Numbered from the stretch's first letter, positions 8,931-17,381 are shown. The stretch: DNA of 39,551 nucleotides from CALCCV01 sp964388665 (GCA_964388665.1 CAYMBJ010000038.1:1-39551), one strand, 5' to 3'. Program-made: numbers and translations. The notes: generated by a model not told the origin, from the letters alone.

Positions 8931-8957
8931 TTGACACAGCTTCCCTCATGGTATTAT
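8931..8957 (+). promoter_or_regulatory. sigma-70-type promoter for hslO
   Basis: TTGACA at 8931-8936 and TATTAT at 8952-8957 with a short 15-base spacer. The predicted transcript would start about 8964, giving a roughly 25-base leader that contains AAGGAG (8975-8980) before the TTG start at 8988. Confidence 0.5.
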
Positions 8958-8987
8958 GCATAATTGAATACCCTAAGGAGCGTGTTT

Positions 8988-9929
8988 TTGACTGAAAAGC
9001 CACAAGCCTCGGCACCGAAACCGACAAAACCAAAAGAAAACTGCGTTCAAAGGTTCATTTCTACAGACCTCACCCTACGAGCTGCCATTGTGGACTCAAC
9101 GGAGGTGGTCCGAGCGATGCAAGAACTGCAAAAATCCTATCCCTTACCGACCGTGGCCGTGGGGCGCGCGATGACAGGAGCCCTGCTGATGGCAGCGCAG
9201 CTCAAATCTGGGCAGAGCGTAGGTGTTCATATTCGCGGCAATGGCGCCCTGGGGACAATCTATGCGGAGTCCGCTTTTGAGGGCCAGGTGCGCGGCTTTA
9301 CCCACAATCCACAGTATCAACCACCCAACTATGATGAGGGATTGAGTCTTAAAAAGGCAATTGGCAATGGCCTGTTGACTGTGACACGACATTTGCCTTT
9401 TCAAAAAGAACCCCATACCGGAACGGTCGATTTAGTCAGTGGCGAAGTGGGCGATGATTTGGCCCACTACCTATTGCAGTCCCATCAGGTGCGCAGCATG
9501 GTGGCTCTGGGAGTTTCTGTCAATACTCAGGGTCAGGTAGAGACTGCCGGCGGCTTGCTCTTAGAAGTCATGCCTGGAGTGGAAGATGAGATCGTCAATT
9601 TGGTTTATAAAAATCAGCAAGAGGCTCGCTCCGATGTCTCACAATTGCTCAAAGAAGGACGAAGTTTGCTAGAAATTTTGGAGCCCCTTTTGAAAGGCAT
9701 TCCGTTTACAGATTTGGATCACCCCTACCCTGTACAGTACAGCTGCCCCTGCGATAAGGACCGGGTGCTCCGAGCCATCGAGATTCTTGGCGTCGGAGAT
9801 CTTTCAGAGATGGTTCAAGAAGGCGAGATCGTCCCAGTGACCTGTCAAATGTGCGGCAAACCTTATGACGTGACGGTGGAAGAGCTCAAAGACATTCGTG
9901 ATCGTGTCCATCGAAATTCGTTGAACTGA
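8988..9929 (+). CDS. hslO: redox-regulated molecular chaperone Hsp33
   Basis: Cytoplasmic holdase chaperone switched on by oxidation of a zinc-bound cysteine cluster. The protein of 313 residues shows the Hsp33 core (RAMTGALLMAAQLKSG, GVHIRGNGALGTIYA) and the C-terminal zinc centre: C253-P-C255 in YSCPCDKDR and C286-x-x-C289 in TCQMCGKPY. The TTG at 8988 is chosen because AAGGAG lies seven bases upstream. An in-frame TTG at 8964 gives 321 residues but sits at the predicted transcription start. Its stop overlaps the start of the next gene by one base (TGATG), indicating a two-gene operon with the LysR-type regulator. Confidence 0.95.
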   Translation: MTEKPQASAPKPTKPKENCVQRFISTDLTLRAAIVDSTEVVRAMQELQKSYPLPTVAVGRAMTGALLMAAQLKSGQSVGVHIRGNGALGTIYAESAFEGQVRGFTHNPQYQPPNYDEGLSLKKAIGNGLLTVTRHLPFQKEPHTGTVDLVSGEVGDDLAHYLLQSHQVRSMVALGVSVNTQGQVETAGGLLLEVMPGVEDEIVNLVYKNQQEARSDVSQLLKEGRSLLEILEPLLKGIPFTDLDHPYPVQYSCPCDKDRVLRAIEILGVGDLSEMVQEGEIVPVTCQMCGKPYDVTVEELKDIRDRVHRNSLN

Positions 9930-10834
9930 TGAATCCCTGGATCAACTATCATCATCTCAATTATTTCCGTGTTATCGCTACCGAAGGCAGCATTGCCCGA
10001 GCGGCTGAAAAGCTGCGTTTGGGTCAGCCGACGTTGAGTCTGCAACTCAAACAGTTCGAAGAGACCATTGGCGTCACTCTCTTTGCACGCCAACACAAGA
10101 AACTCACTCTCACCGAAGAGGGGCGAGCCGCTCTAAAATACGCCAACGAAATCTTTCGCCTTGGCAACGAAATGCTCGAAATGCTTCATGACAAAATGGC
10201 CACCAATCTGATTCATGTGCAGATCGGCGCTCTGGACAGCGTACCCAAAGTTTATGTGCAAGAAATTGTAAAGGCCGCTCTCAATATCGCTCCTTGTACC
10301 GTTTCTATTTTGGAGGGCAAAGGGGATGAGCTCATACGTGAGCTGTCTCTGCACCGAATTGATTTGATGATTTCCAATTATCTTCCTGGCCCGCACGAGG
10401 GGCGCGGCTTCTATTCACGAAGCCTGGGCAAGGCGCCTGTAGCACTCTTTGGCGCTAGCAAGTTTAAGGGACTGAAGAAAAACTTTCCGCACTCACTGGA
10501 CAAAGCCCCCGTCATTTTACCCACCCAGCACAGCAAATTGCGCCAAGATTTAGAGAGCTTTTTTCGTGCGGCCGATTTGAGTGTTCATGTGGTCGCAGAA
10601 ACCCAAGACTCCAGCTTGCAAAATCTACTAGGAGCTTCTGGACTGGGGCTGCTGCCACTACCAAAGCTAACGGATCGCGCGCCCACCACCACATCATCAT
10701 CCTCATCTGGTACAAGTCAGCTCTTTGAGATTGGTCGTTTGCCCGGAGTCTTTGAGGAGTATCACCTCGTGACCGCCTCTAGAAAAATCGAAAATCCCGT
10801 TTCCAGCAAACTGATGAAGTCGTTTCAACTTTGA
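9929..10834 (+). CDS. LysR-family transcriptional regulator, NhaR type
   Basis: DNA-binding regulator of 301 residues. The N-terminal winged helix-turn-helix covers about 5-65 (NYHHLNYFRVIATEGSIARA, then GQPTLSLQLKQFEETIG). An effector-binding domain follows. The beginning and the C-terminal EIGRLPGVFEEYHLV closely parallel E. coli NhaR, which responds to sodium ions and activates an Na+/H+ antiporter. No antiporter gene is nearby, so the target is unclear; coupling to hslO suggests a role in stress response. A Thr/Ser run near residue 255 (TTTSSSSSG) interrupts the effector domain where NhaR has none. Confidence 0.88.
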   Translation: MNPWINYHHLNYFRVIATEGSIARAAEKLRLGQPTLSLQLKQFEETIGVTLFARQHKKLTLTEEGRAALKYANEIFRLGNEMLEMLHDKMATNLIHVQIGALDSVPKVYVQEIVKAALNIAPCTVSILEGKGDELIRELSLHRIDLMISNYLPGPHEGRGFYSRSLGKAPVALFGASKFKGLKKNFPHSLDKAPVILPTQHSKLRQDLESFFRAADLSVHVVAETQDSSLQNLLGASGLGLLPLPKLTDRAPTTTSSSSSGTSQLFEIGRLPGVFEEYHLVTASRKIENPVSSKLMKSFQL

Positions 10835-10848
10835 GAGCGGCTCTGGCT

Positions 10849-10865
10849 CTAGACGTCAGGTCTAG
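10849..10865. other. short inverted repeat between convergent genes
   Basis: CTAGAC (10849-10854), a five-base loop GTCAG, then GTCTAG (10860-10865). It overlaps the stop codon of the minus-strand Hsp70-like gene. A hairpin is possible for both convergent transcripts, but no T-tract follows on either strand, so a terminator call is weak. Confidence 0.3.
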
Positions 10866-12169
10866 CTCAGCTCTTCGAAGTTTCGGCAGGCTTCAGCAAG
10901 CCCACCAAGAACAGAATGAAAGTGCTGTTGGGCTTGCAGTTTTTCGGAACCAAATATTTTCTTAAAACGTTCGCGAATAAAAGGCACTTGCGCCGTTCCG
11001 CCAGTGAGACACACCAGGTCCACTTGGTTCTTTTCAATTCCTGCCTTCACAAAACATCGCTCCATGGCGGCAAAGATCTCATCAGCCATGGGGTGGGCCC
11101 ATTCCACAAACTCGTCGCGAGCAAAACTCTCCAGGAGCTCAATGCCGGGATAGTCAAATTTGAACTCACAACTTCTTTGCGCCGAGAGCTTGCGCTTGCA
11201 CATTTCTATCTCTTCAAAAAAAGAAAAGATCTGCTGGTCCTCAATCAAAATCATGAGTCTTTCGATGTCGTCAGCATCTTTGCGAGTTAGAGCGCATTTT
11301 TTGACTTCTTTAATAAACGAAAAGGTCTCTTTTTCTGCCAGATGAACAATGTGCGCTGGAAGATTGAGTCTTTGAGAAACCACGGGCGGCATCTTCAAGC
11401 GATTAGACGACATCGGCAATTGATAGGCCGCTTCAGAACCAAAATGCCGAGCCAAGCGGTTTGACATAAAGGTGCTGTCCAAGGCATCTCCCGCAAGCGG
11501 ACATCCTTCGATTGCGAGCACATCTTGATTTGAAAAGCTCTCTGGGCGCAATCGGATCAATGTGAAGTCAGAGGTACCACCGCCGAAGTCGCCAATCAGA
11601 ACCAACTTTTCGGATTGCAGAGATTTGCGATAGTCAAAAGCGGCCGCCAACGGCTCCGGGACAAAACGAACCTCACTGAAGCCTGCAAATTCGGCCGCCT
11701 TGCGCATGCGGTGCAAAGCAAAGTTGTCTTGGAGCGCATCCATCGAGTAGCGCGCCGGCCGGCCGATCACTGCGCGAGCAAAGCTCTCACCCGAAAGGGC
11801 TTCCGCGCGCTTTTTGAGCTCGAGTAGACAAAGACCCACAAGTGTTTCTAGCGTAAGAATTCGATTATCTATGACTGTGCCCAAGTAATTGGTGTTCGGG
11901 AGGTGGGACTTAAAAGATCGAAACAATCGCCCTTCAAAATCATGCTCAATGTACTGCTGAATCGCCTCCTGCCCATAATAGCATTGCGACTCATCTGGAA
12001 AAAACAGAATCGTCCGTAGCAGGGTAGGATCCTGAGCATAGGGGTCAATAGGAAGTGAGGTGTGAACTTCACCATTGAGATATATGCCCACCAGGGAGTT
12101 GCTGGTTCCAAAGTCGATAGCAAGTGAAGAGGTGCTTGATGTGCTCGGGTTGTCTGAATTGGCGCTCAT
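10862..12169 (-). CDS. Hsp70-family ATPase, YegD-like
   Basis: Protein of 435 residues containing the actin/Hsp70 nucleotide-binding fold only; the peptide-binding beta domain and lid of DnaK are absent, as in YegD. Motifs: phosphate 1 loop AIDFGTSNSLVGI (17-29), phosphate 2 loop GDFGGGTSDF (193-202), EPLAAAFDY between them, and the adenosine motif CLTGGTAQVP near 393. Family members are putative chaperone-like ATPases of poorly known role. It is convergent with the NhaR-like regulator and divergent from folE. The ATG at 12169 has only a loose AGGG about 14 bases upstream. Confidence 0.88.
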   Translation of the reverse strand: MSANSDNPSTSSTSSLAIDFGTSNSLVGIYLNGEVHTSLPIDPYAQDPTLLRTILFFPDESQCYYGQEAIQQYIEHDFEGRLFRSFKSHLPNTNYLGTVIDNRILTLETLVGLCLLELKKRAEALSGESFARAVIGRPARYSMDALQDNFALHRMRKAAEFAGFSEVRFVPEPLAAAFDYRKSLQSEKLVLIGDFGGGTSDFTLIRLRPESFSNQDVLAIEGCPLAGDALDSTFMSNRLARHFGSEAAYQLPMSSNRLKMPPVVSQRLNLPAHIVHLAEKETFSFIKEVKKCALTRKDADDIERLMILIEDQQIFSFFEEIEMCKRKLSAQRSCEFKFDYPGIELLESFARDEFVEWAHPMADEIFAAMERCFVKAGIEKNQVDLVCLTGGTAQVPFIRERFKKIFGSEKLQAQQHFHSVLGGLAEACRNFEELS

Positions 12170-12195
12170 TTACAAATTACCCTAAGGCAAAGGAG

Positions 12196-12223
12196 TTGAC
12201 TTAGCAAGCGGTCTTGGTATTGA
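12196..12223 (+). promoter_or_regulatory. possible folE promoter
   Basis: TTGACT (12196-12201), 16-base spacer, TATTGA (12218-12223). The -10 match is moderate. It would place transcription initiation within a few bases of the ATG at 12232, implying a near-leaderless transcript, which fits the lack of a Shine-Dalgarno before that ATG. Confidence 0.3.
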
Positions 12224-12231
12224 ACGATCCT

Positions 12232-12957
12232 ATGAAAAAACCAAAAAAGCCACTGGTGAAGAAGTCTTTGAGCCGCTCTCCTACTAATGGATCCAGCAGT
12301 CATCCTAACATCGAGAAGATCCTGAGCCAGGTGGTGCGTACTCCTACCGTCGAGAACGCCCTATCTGCCGAGCAAAAGATTGCCAAAATCACCCACCATG
12401 TCCAGAGAATTATGGAGGTGCTGGGCCTGGATTTGACGGATGACAGTCTCCACAAGACTCCGGAGCGAGTGGCCAAAATGTATGTTAAAGAAATTTTTTC
12501 AGGCCTTGATGACACCAGCTTTCCGAAGATCACCACTATTGAAAACAAAATGAAGTACGATCAGATGATCATTATCAAATCGATCGTGGTTCTCTCGCAA
12601 TGCGAACATCACCTGCAAACCATAGATGGATTTGCCACCGTGGCTTACATTCCAAATAAAAAGATCGTGGGGCTTTCTAAAATCAATAGAATTGTTCAGT
12701 TTTTTGCAAGGCGGCCACAAGTGCAGGAGAGGCTCACCAAGCAAATTGCAGACTGCTTAACACTGATTCTAGAGACCGACCACGTGGCCGTTTCCATACA
12801 GGCCAAACACTACTGCATGATCGCTCGCGGCGTTGAGGATCAACAGAGCACCACCGTGACCTGTGATTTGCGAGGGGATTTTAAACACAACCTTGGAACT
12901 CGCTCAGAATTCTTGTCGCAGGTTCAGACGGCCAAACTCGCTACCACCGCTTTGTGA
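12232..12957 (+). CDS. folE: GTP cyclohydrolase I (FolE type)
   Basis: Converts GTP to 7,8-dihydroneopterin triphosphate, the first step of tetrahydrofolate and pterin synthesis. Zinc ligands are C124 and H127 in SQCEHHL and C195 in KHYCMIARGV. Other hallmarks are HKTPERVAKMY, VGLSKINRIVQFFARRPQVQ and STTVTCDLRG. A Lys-rich N-terminal extension of about 35 residues precedes the usual start of homology. An in-frame TTG at 12214 would add six residues; neither start has a good ribosome binding site. The last 34 bases overlap the 3' end of the convergent pepN gene. Confidence 0.95.
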   Translation: MKKPKKPLVKKSLSRSPTNGSSSHPNIEKILSQVVRTPTVENALSAEQKIAKITHHVQRIMEVLGLDLTDDSLHKTPERVAKMYVKEIFSGLDDTSFPKITTIENKMKYDQMIIIKSIVVLSQCEHHLQTIDGFATVAYIPNKKIVGLSKINRIVQFFARRPQVQERLTKQIADCLTLILETDHVAVSIQAKHYCMIARGVEDQQSTTVTCDLRGDFKHNLGTRSEFLSQVQTAKLATTAL

Positions 12958-15512
12958 TGCTTTTCTAAGAGCTCTTGAACATTTTTGGAGAGATTCCCTT
13001 TTTTCAGCGCTCGGCCAAAGAGGCTCTCAGTAAAGTTCCGTTGCGAAACCGAAAGCTTACCAACAAACTGAAATACCGACATCAGGCGAGCGGCTACACT
13101 GGGGTTGAATTTATCAATCTTTAATATCTGCTCCATCAGATACGAAAAATTCGGCTCTGGCTCGCGGTAAAACTCACTCCAATTTTTTCCAAACTGCAAA
13201 AGCAATGAGTATACATTGTTGGGGTTTTCGATATCAAACTGGGGTGACCCCATGAGCTGCTGAATTTTTCCGAGCAGATTCGGAGTGCGCTGCTGCGCTT
13301 GAATGGCCAACCAGTTGTTCATCACCAAACGGTTTTGTGACCATCGCTTTTCAAAAATTTCTAAGCCTTCAGCAAATTCGCTAGAATCTGAAATCTTTGA
13401 CAGTGCCCGAAGGCTCATGATCTCTTCGGTCATTTGTCGCGGGCTTTTTAGCTGCTGAAGCAGCAATTGCAAGATCTCCTTTGAATCCGCCATGGCCAAG
13501 TAGTACTGAGCCCGGTAGGTCAGGGCTCTCTGGCCCATCGCTGCCACATCCAAATCATCACTGACAGGAGTGCGCGCAATTTTGTCAAACGCATTCTTGA
13601 ACTGGTGACCAACTATCTTTTCGAGTCGTGCGCGAATCGTGTCCAATCTCTCGAAATCAGGATTTGAAAGATTTTGAATGAGCAAAGCGTCTTCAGGAAA
13701 GGACAAGTGTATGGCTTTCTGATAATCGCTCAAGCCGGAGTCAATCACCCCGCCATAGGCGGACAACAGGTTTTTTAATCCGAGGTCGCCTTCAGTTTTC
13801 CAAAACGAAAAACTCAATTCGTTAAGTGCGCTTTGCTTTAAAAAAGAATCTGATTCGATCAGAGCCTGCTCAAGCCATTGATTCGAAGTGCGCTGCACCT
13901 CAAGACGCACAGGCGCAGACAGGCCATGCAGGTAGGTCATCGTTGGCGGCTTAGCAAAGGGCCCAAGGCGCATCTGCTGTTTATTTTGTCGCAAAATCAC
14001 CATCCGTTCACGATCCGAGTTCACGTGAATTTCTGGCGCCTCTAACAACACCTCTTTGCCGTCCAAGTAGGCCTTGATCTTAATTGGCATCACAAGTGCT
14101 TGTTGTGAGCCTGGGCGTTTTTGTTCGATGCTGATGTTGAGCATTGCCGATTTTGCGTCATACTCTTCGCGCACAATGAGGTGCGGAGTGCCTGCTTCAG
14201 AATACCAGTATGCAAAATCTTTGAGATCAAAATGAGAGGACTCACTCAAGGCTGTTAAAAAATCTTCTGCCGTAACACCCTGACCGTCATGTTTTTGCAG
14301 ATAGTATTTGAGTGCCTGAGAAAAAGATTCTCGACCCAGTAAGGTTTGGGCCATGCGAATCACTTCGCTGCCCTTGTCGTATATTGTTGTGGTAAAAAAA
14401 TTATCTACTGATAGGTAGGACTCCGGCCGAATGGGATGGCTATTGGGCCCCTCATCTTCTGGAAACTGCTCCGTCATCAAGCGTTGCACATCATACAGCC
14501 GTACCACTTCACGATCGTAGATATCCGCAGAAAACTCCTGGTCGCGAAAGACTGTCAAACCCTCCTTGAGAGTCAATTGAAACCAATCTCTGAGTGTAAC
14601 TCGATTGCCTGTGTAATTGTGAAAGTACTCATGCCCAACGACAGCATCAATCTGTTGAAACATTTCGTCAGTGGCCGACTCTTTGTCTGCCAAAATGTAT
14701 TTGACGTTAAAAATATTCAGTCCTTTATTTTCCATCGCGCCAGCATTGAACCCATCGATGGCCACGATCATATAGGTGTTCAGATCGTACTCGAGGCCAA
14801 AACGTTTTTCATCCCAAGCCATGGCCTTTTTAAGCGCTGCCATGGCATAGGTGCATTTCGACTCAAGCCCCCGGCTGGAATAGATTTCAAGATCGACTTT
14901 TTTTCCGGAATGGGTAACAAACTCATCTCTAAGGACGCCAAAATCACAGGCCACCACGGCAAACAGATAGGATGGCTTTTTAAACGGATCCCGCCACTGC
15001 ACCTGATGCCGATTGTTCTCGATATCTTTGCTAGACAGACGATCGCCATTGCTTAGCAAAACTGGGTAGCGGTCTTTATCGGCTTCAATATCAACAGTGA
15101 AAAAGCTCATTACATCTGGACGATCTGGATAATAGGTGAGTCGGCGAAAGCCCTGGCTCTCACATTGGGTCACTAAGCATCCGCCAGATACATATAGACC
15201 CTCCAGGGACTTGTTTTGATTCGGTAGCAGCTTTGTATAAAATTCCACTTCGAGTTCATGGGCCTTCGGAAAGAGCTTGAGCCCCTCATGCACAAACTCG
15301 AACTCACCGGCAACAGGTTCTCGCCCATCTATCTTCCAATTTAACAATTCAAAATCATGGCCATCAAAACTGATTGCGCTCAGGTCATGAGACTTCAGCT
15401 TCAAACGATTTCTTAAAAAGGTGTGTTCAGCAAAAATCTGAAAACTCAAATGGACATCGTCAACAGAAAAGGTGGGACTCGTATAGTCTTTTAAGTATAC
15501 TCGCTCTTGCAT
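12924..15512 (-). CDS. pepN: aminopeptidase N, M1 family
   Basis: Zinc metalloaminopeptidase of 862 residues that removes N-terminal amino acids from peptides in the cytoplasm. It has the exopeptidase signature GAMEN (258-262) and the zinc site HEYFH (H294, E295, H298) with third ligand E317 in LKEGL, spaced as in the family. Domain order matches E. coli PepN: beta-sheet domain, thermolysin-like domain, small beta domain and long helical C-terminus. The ATG at 15512 is chosen because AAGGAG lies nine bases upstream and MQERVYLKDY aligns with the PepN beginning; the frame is open 15 codons further. It lies 53 bases after the ahpD-like gene and may be the last member of that run. Its 3' end overlaps folE by 34 bases, tail to tail. 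Confidence 0.96.
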   Translation of the reverse strand: MQERVYLKDYTSPTFSVDDVHLSFQIFAEHTFLRNRLKLKSHDLSAISFDGHDFELLNWKIDGREPVAGEFEFVHEGLKLFPKAHELEVEFYTKLLPNQNKSLEGLYVSGGCLVTQCESQGFRRLTYYPDRPDVMSFFTVDIEADKDRYPVLLSNGDRLSSKDIENNRHQVQWRDPFKKPSYLFAVVACDFGVLRDEFVTHSGKKVDLEIYSSRGLESKCTYAMAALKKAMAWDEKRFGLEYDLNTYMIVAIDGFNAGAMENKGLNIFNVKYILADKESATDEMFQQIDAVVGHEYFHNYTGNRVTLRDWFQLTLKEGLTVFRDQEFSADIYDREVVRLYDVQRLMTEQFPEDEGPNSHPIRPESYLSVDNFFTTTIYDKGSEVIRMAQTLLGRESFSQALKYYLQKHDGQGVTAEDFLTALSESSHFDLKDFAYWYSEAGTPHLIVREEYDAKSAMLNISIEQKRPGSQQALVMPIKIKAYLDGKEVLLEAPEIHVNSDRERMVILRQNKQQMRLGPFAKPPTMTYLHGLSAPVRLEVQRTSNQWLEQALIESDSFLKQSALNELSFSFWKTEGDLGLKNLLSAYGGVIDSGLSDYQKAIHLSFPEDALLIQNLSNPDFERLDTIRARLEKIVGHQFKNAFDKIARTPVSDDLDVAAMGQRALTYRAQYYLAMADSKEILQLLLQQLKSPRQMTEEIMSLRALSKISDSSEFAEGLEIFEKRWSQNRLVMNNWLAIQAQQRTPNLLGKIQQLMGSPQFDIENPNNVYSLLLQFGKNWSEFYREPEPNFSYLMEQILKIDKFNPSVAARLMSVFQFVGKLSVSQRNFTESLFGRALKKGNLSKNVQELLEKHHKAVVASLAV

Positions 15513-15565
15513 CCAGCTCGGCTCCTTTGAGGGCTCAGTGACTTGAAATTGGCACAAATACTATT

Positions 15566-16138
15566 TCAAACCTTAAGAAACTTCACACTGAATGACAGGC
15601 TATGCAAACCTTTTAATACGCTGGCAATTCTGACAGAGTCATGAATCTTATCGGCTTCAACACTGAGTGCAGTCAAGGCTCTCTCGTGACTGGCGATGCA
15701 AGACGGGCAACCATTGACCGCAGATACGGCCAGCGAGAGCATTTCAAAGGTCTCTTTGCCAGTGATGGGTTTGCCAAGCGATTGCATGCGAAGCCCTGCC
15801 CGCTGGTAGAGGTCTTTTGCCTCATCGGCCAAGTAGTGGCGAAATTTGTAATACACATTGTTCATACCCATGATCGCAGCCACTTGGGAGCTTTCGCAAA
15901 TCTGCTCTTGCGCGACATCCAGCTCTTTTAAGCACTGCACAGACAGTTGCGCCATGGACTGATCGCCCAGGGAGGTGGACACTGCTAGAGCTGTCATCCA
16001 TCTCTGTCTTGGCTCCAAAGTGCTCTCTGTCATCAGCTTTTTGAAATTCAAAGCCAGGTCACGAAAAATGCTGGTCTCTAAATTGGGGAACTCTTTTTCC
16101 AAATAGGCATCCACTTGATTCTCAAAATTTATGCTCAC
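15566..16138 (-). CDS. ahpD: alkyl hydroperoxide reductase AhpD-like protein
   Basis: A 190-residue all-helical protein of the carboxymuconolactone decarboxylase/AhpD family. The active-site helix reads FEMLSLAVSAVNGCPSCIAS, giving the redox pair C144/C147, the proton-relay glutamate E132 and histidine H151 of the mycobacterial AhpD scheme. AhpD re-reduces AhpC, standing in for AhpF. No ahpF is visible here, and an AhpC with the mycobacterial-type resolving cysteines is encoded just upstream, which supports a working AhpC-AhpD couple. Start is GTG at 16138 with AAAGGA seven bases upstream. Confidence 0.88.
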   Translation of the reverse strand: MSINFENQVDAYLEKEFPNLETSIFRDLALNFKKLMTESTLEPRQRWMTALAVSTSLGDQSMAQLSVQCLKELDVAQEQICESSQVAAIMGMNNVYYKFRHYLADEAKDLYQRAGLRMQSLGKPITGKETFEMLSLAVSAVNGCPSCIASHERALTALSVEADKIHDSVRIASVLKGLHSLSFSVKFLKV

Positions 16139-16217
16139 AAAGGCATCCTTTCGCTAAGAGTTTTTCAATTCCTCAAAAATAGAAACCAATGCCTTGGCGA
16201 TTTCGATTTCTGAAGAA

Positions 16218-16251
16218 TTGAGCCAGATCATTTAGCTCAGATCTGGCTCAA
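16218..16251. other. 12-bp-stem hairpin between ahpC and ahpD
   Basis: Perfect inverted repeat TTGAGCCAGATC (16218-16229) and GATCTGGCTCAA (16240-16251) with a ten-base loop. It sits in the 157-base spacer between two minus-strand genes of one set. In the direction of transcription the bases after the stem (TTCTTCAG) are not a proper U-tract. Partial attenuation, processing or mRNA stabilisation of ahpC fits better than full termination. Confidence 0.6.
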
Positions 16252-16295
16252 AAATACTTACGGCTATAACATTTACCTAGAGATAAGCGGAGAGC

Positions 16296-16829
16296 TTACC
16301 CCAATGTCTTTTGACCTTTTTCCCAGTTACAAGGGCAAAGTTCATCAGTCTGGAGAGCATCTACTGTGCGAAGGACTTCCTTTACGTTACGACCAACACT
16401 GAGATCGTTGACGCTGGCCCAGCGAATGATGCCGTCGGGATCAACAATGTAAGTTGCGCGAAGTGGCGCTTGCGCCTCTTTGTGCAAAATGCCCAATGTG
16501 CCACTCAATTCTTTTTTGTAGTCTGCCAACATTGGAAAGTTCAGATCCTTAAGATCATCGTGATTGTTTCTCCAAGCCAAATGTACAAAGTGGCTGTCCG
16601 CACTCACGCCAAAAAGCTTCGTCTCGCGCTGCTGAAAAGACTTAAATTCTTTGTTAAATTCAGCAATCTCAGTTGGGCATACAAAGGTAAAGTCCAAGGG
16701 CCAAAAAAAGAAAACGCTCCACGCGCCTTTCATATCTTTGTTTGAAATTTCGGTAAATTCTTTGCCCTTTTCTCTGGACACACACGCTTGCATTTTAAAC
16801 TCTGGAAACTTTTCGCCGATTCCTAACAT
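16296..16829 (-). CDS. ahpC: peroxiredoxin AhpC (mycobacterial-like, 2-Cys/3-Cys)
   Basis: Reduces hydrogen peroxide, organic peroxides and peroxynitrite in the cytoplasm. The 177 residues include the peroxidatic cysteine C51 in DFTFVCPTEI and the resolving pair C165-x-C167 in DELCPCNWEKG, the same arrangement as Mycobacterium tuberculosis AhpC (DELCACNW). The remaining pattern (FFWPLDFTF, FPMLADYKKELS, SVGRNVKEVLR) also matches that branch. GGAG five bases before the ATG is a good ribosome binding site. It follows perR by 35 bases and precedes ahpD, so the operon order perR-ahpC-ahpD is likely. Confidence 0.95.
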   Translation of the reverse strand: MLGIGEKFPEFKMQACVSREKGKEFTEISNKDMKGAWSVFFFWPLDFTFVCPTEIAEFNKEFKSFQQRETKLFGVSADSHFVHLAWRNNHDDLKDLNFPMLADYKKELSGTLGILHKEAQAPLRATYIVDPDGIIRWASVNDLSVGRNVKEVLRTVDALQTDELCPCNWEKGQKTLG

Positions 16830-16864
16830 TGTTTCTCCTTTAGTTAGATTTCTGGTTAATAAAC

Positions 16865-17374
16865 TCAGCTCTTTGAGCTGTTTGATTTCTTTTTTAATTT
16901 TCCATGCTCTTGCATTCCCACATTTTGCAAGTGGCCACTCAGAACCAACTCCACCCCTTTGACCTGAAATCGTTTCGGGATGTTCATATCGATCGACACT
17001 TCATCTTGAGCAAGATCAAAAACCTTTCCTGAGCTTTCATCAATGAAGTGAAAGTGATCCGCAGTATTACAGTCATAGACCACTTTGTCGGAGTGTGAGA
17101 ATCTAAACATCCTAAGTAGATCAGCATCAATCAAAATATTGAGAGTATTGTACACCGTTGCTAAGCTAATTTTGCCTAAATTCTGACCTGACCAAAGATG
17201 AATGTCTTCTGCACTGGGATGATTCGCTTCACACAAAACATAACGCGCAATCCCCACCCGTTGCAGGGTGGGCTGAAGTCCTTTTGAAATCAAAAGCTCC
17301 TCGATCTCTTGACGAGACAGGCAGGGCTTTTGAAAGTGAGCGGCAGACGCCATAGGAACAGTGGTTTTAGACAT
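16865..17374 (-). CDS. perR: Fur-family peroxide-stress regulator, PerR-like
   Basis: Metal-dependent repressor of 169 residues. A winged helix-turn-helix covers about 20-95 (SLATVYNTLNIL recognition helix). The regulatory metal site aligns with B. subtilis PerR: H52 (NHPSAEDI), D101 (VVYDC), H107 and H109 (DHFHF), and D120 (KVFDL). Aspartate at the last position is the PerR-type feature allowing peroxide sensing through iron-catalysed histidine oxidation. The structural zinc CxxC motifs are missing (ESSG replaces the first), as in some Irr/PerR relatives. It heads the run with ahpC and ahpD. Its promoter overlaps a palindromic operator, implying autorepression. The ATG at 17374 may be leaderless; ATG 17353 is an alternative. 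Confidence 0.88.
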   Translation of the reverse strand: MSKTTVPMASAAHFQKPCLSRQEIEELLISKGLQPTLQRVGIARYVLCEANHPSAEDIHLWSGQNLGKISLATVYNTLNILIDADLLRMFRFSHSDKVVYDCNTADHFHFIDESSGKVFDLAQDEVSIDMNIPKRFQVKGVELVLSGHLQNVGMQEHGKLKKKSNSSKS

Positions 17375-17381
17375 GACAGAT

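Noticed and set aside
14436..15056. 206-codon plus-strand reading frame inside pepN
   Set aside because: It lies wholly opposite the conserved catalytic region of pepN (GAMEN and HEYFH), has no ribosome binding site and no recognisable motif.
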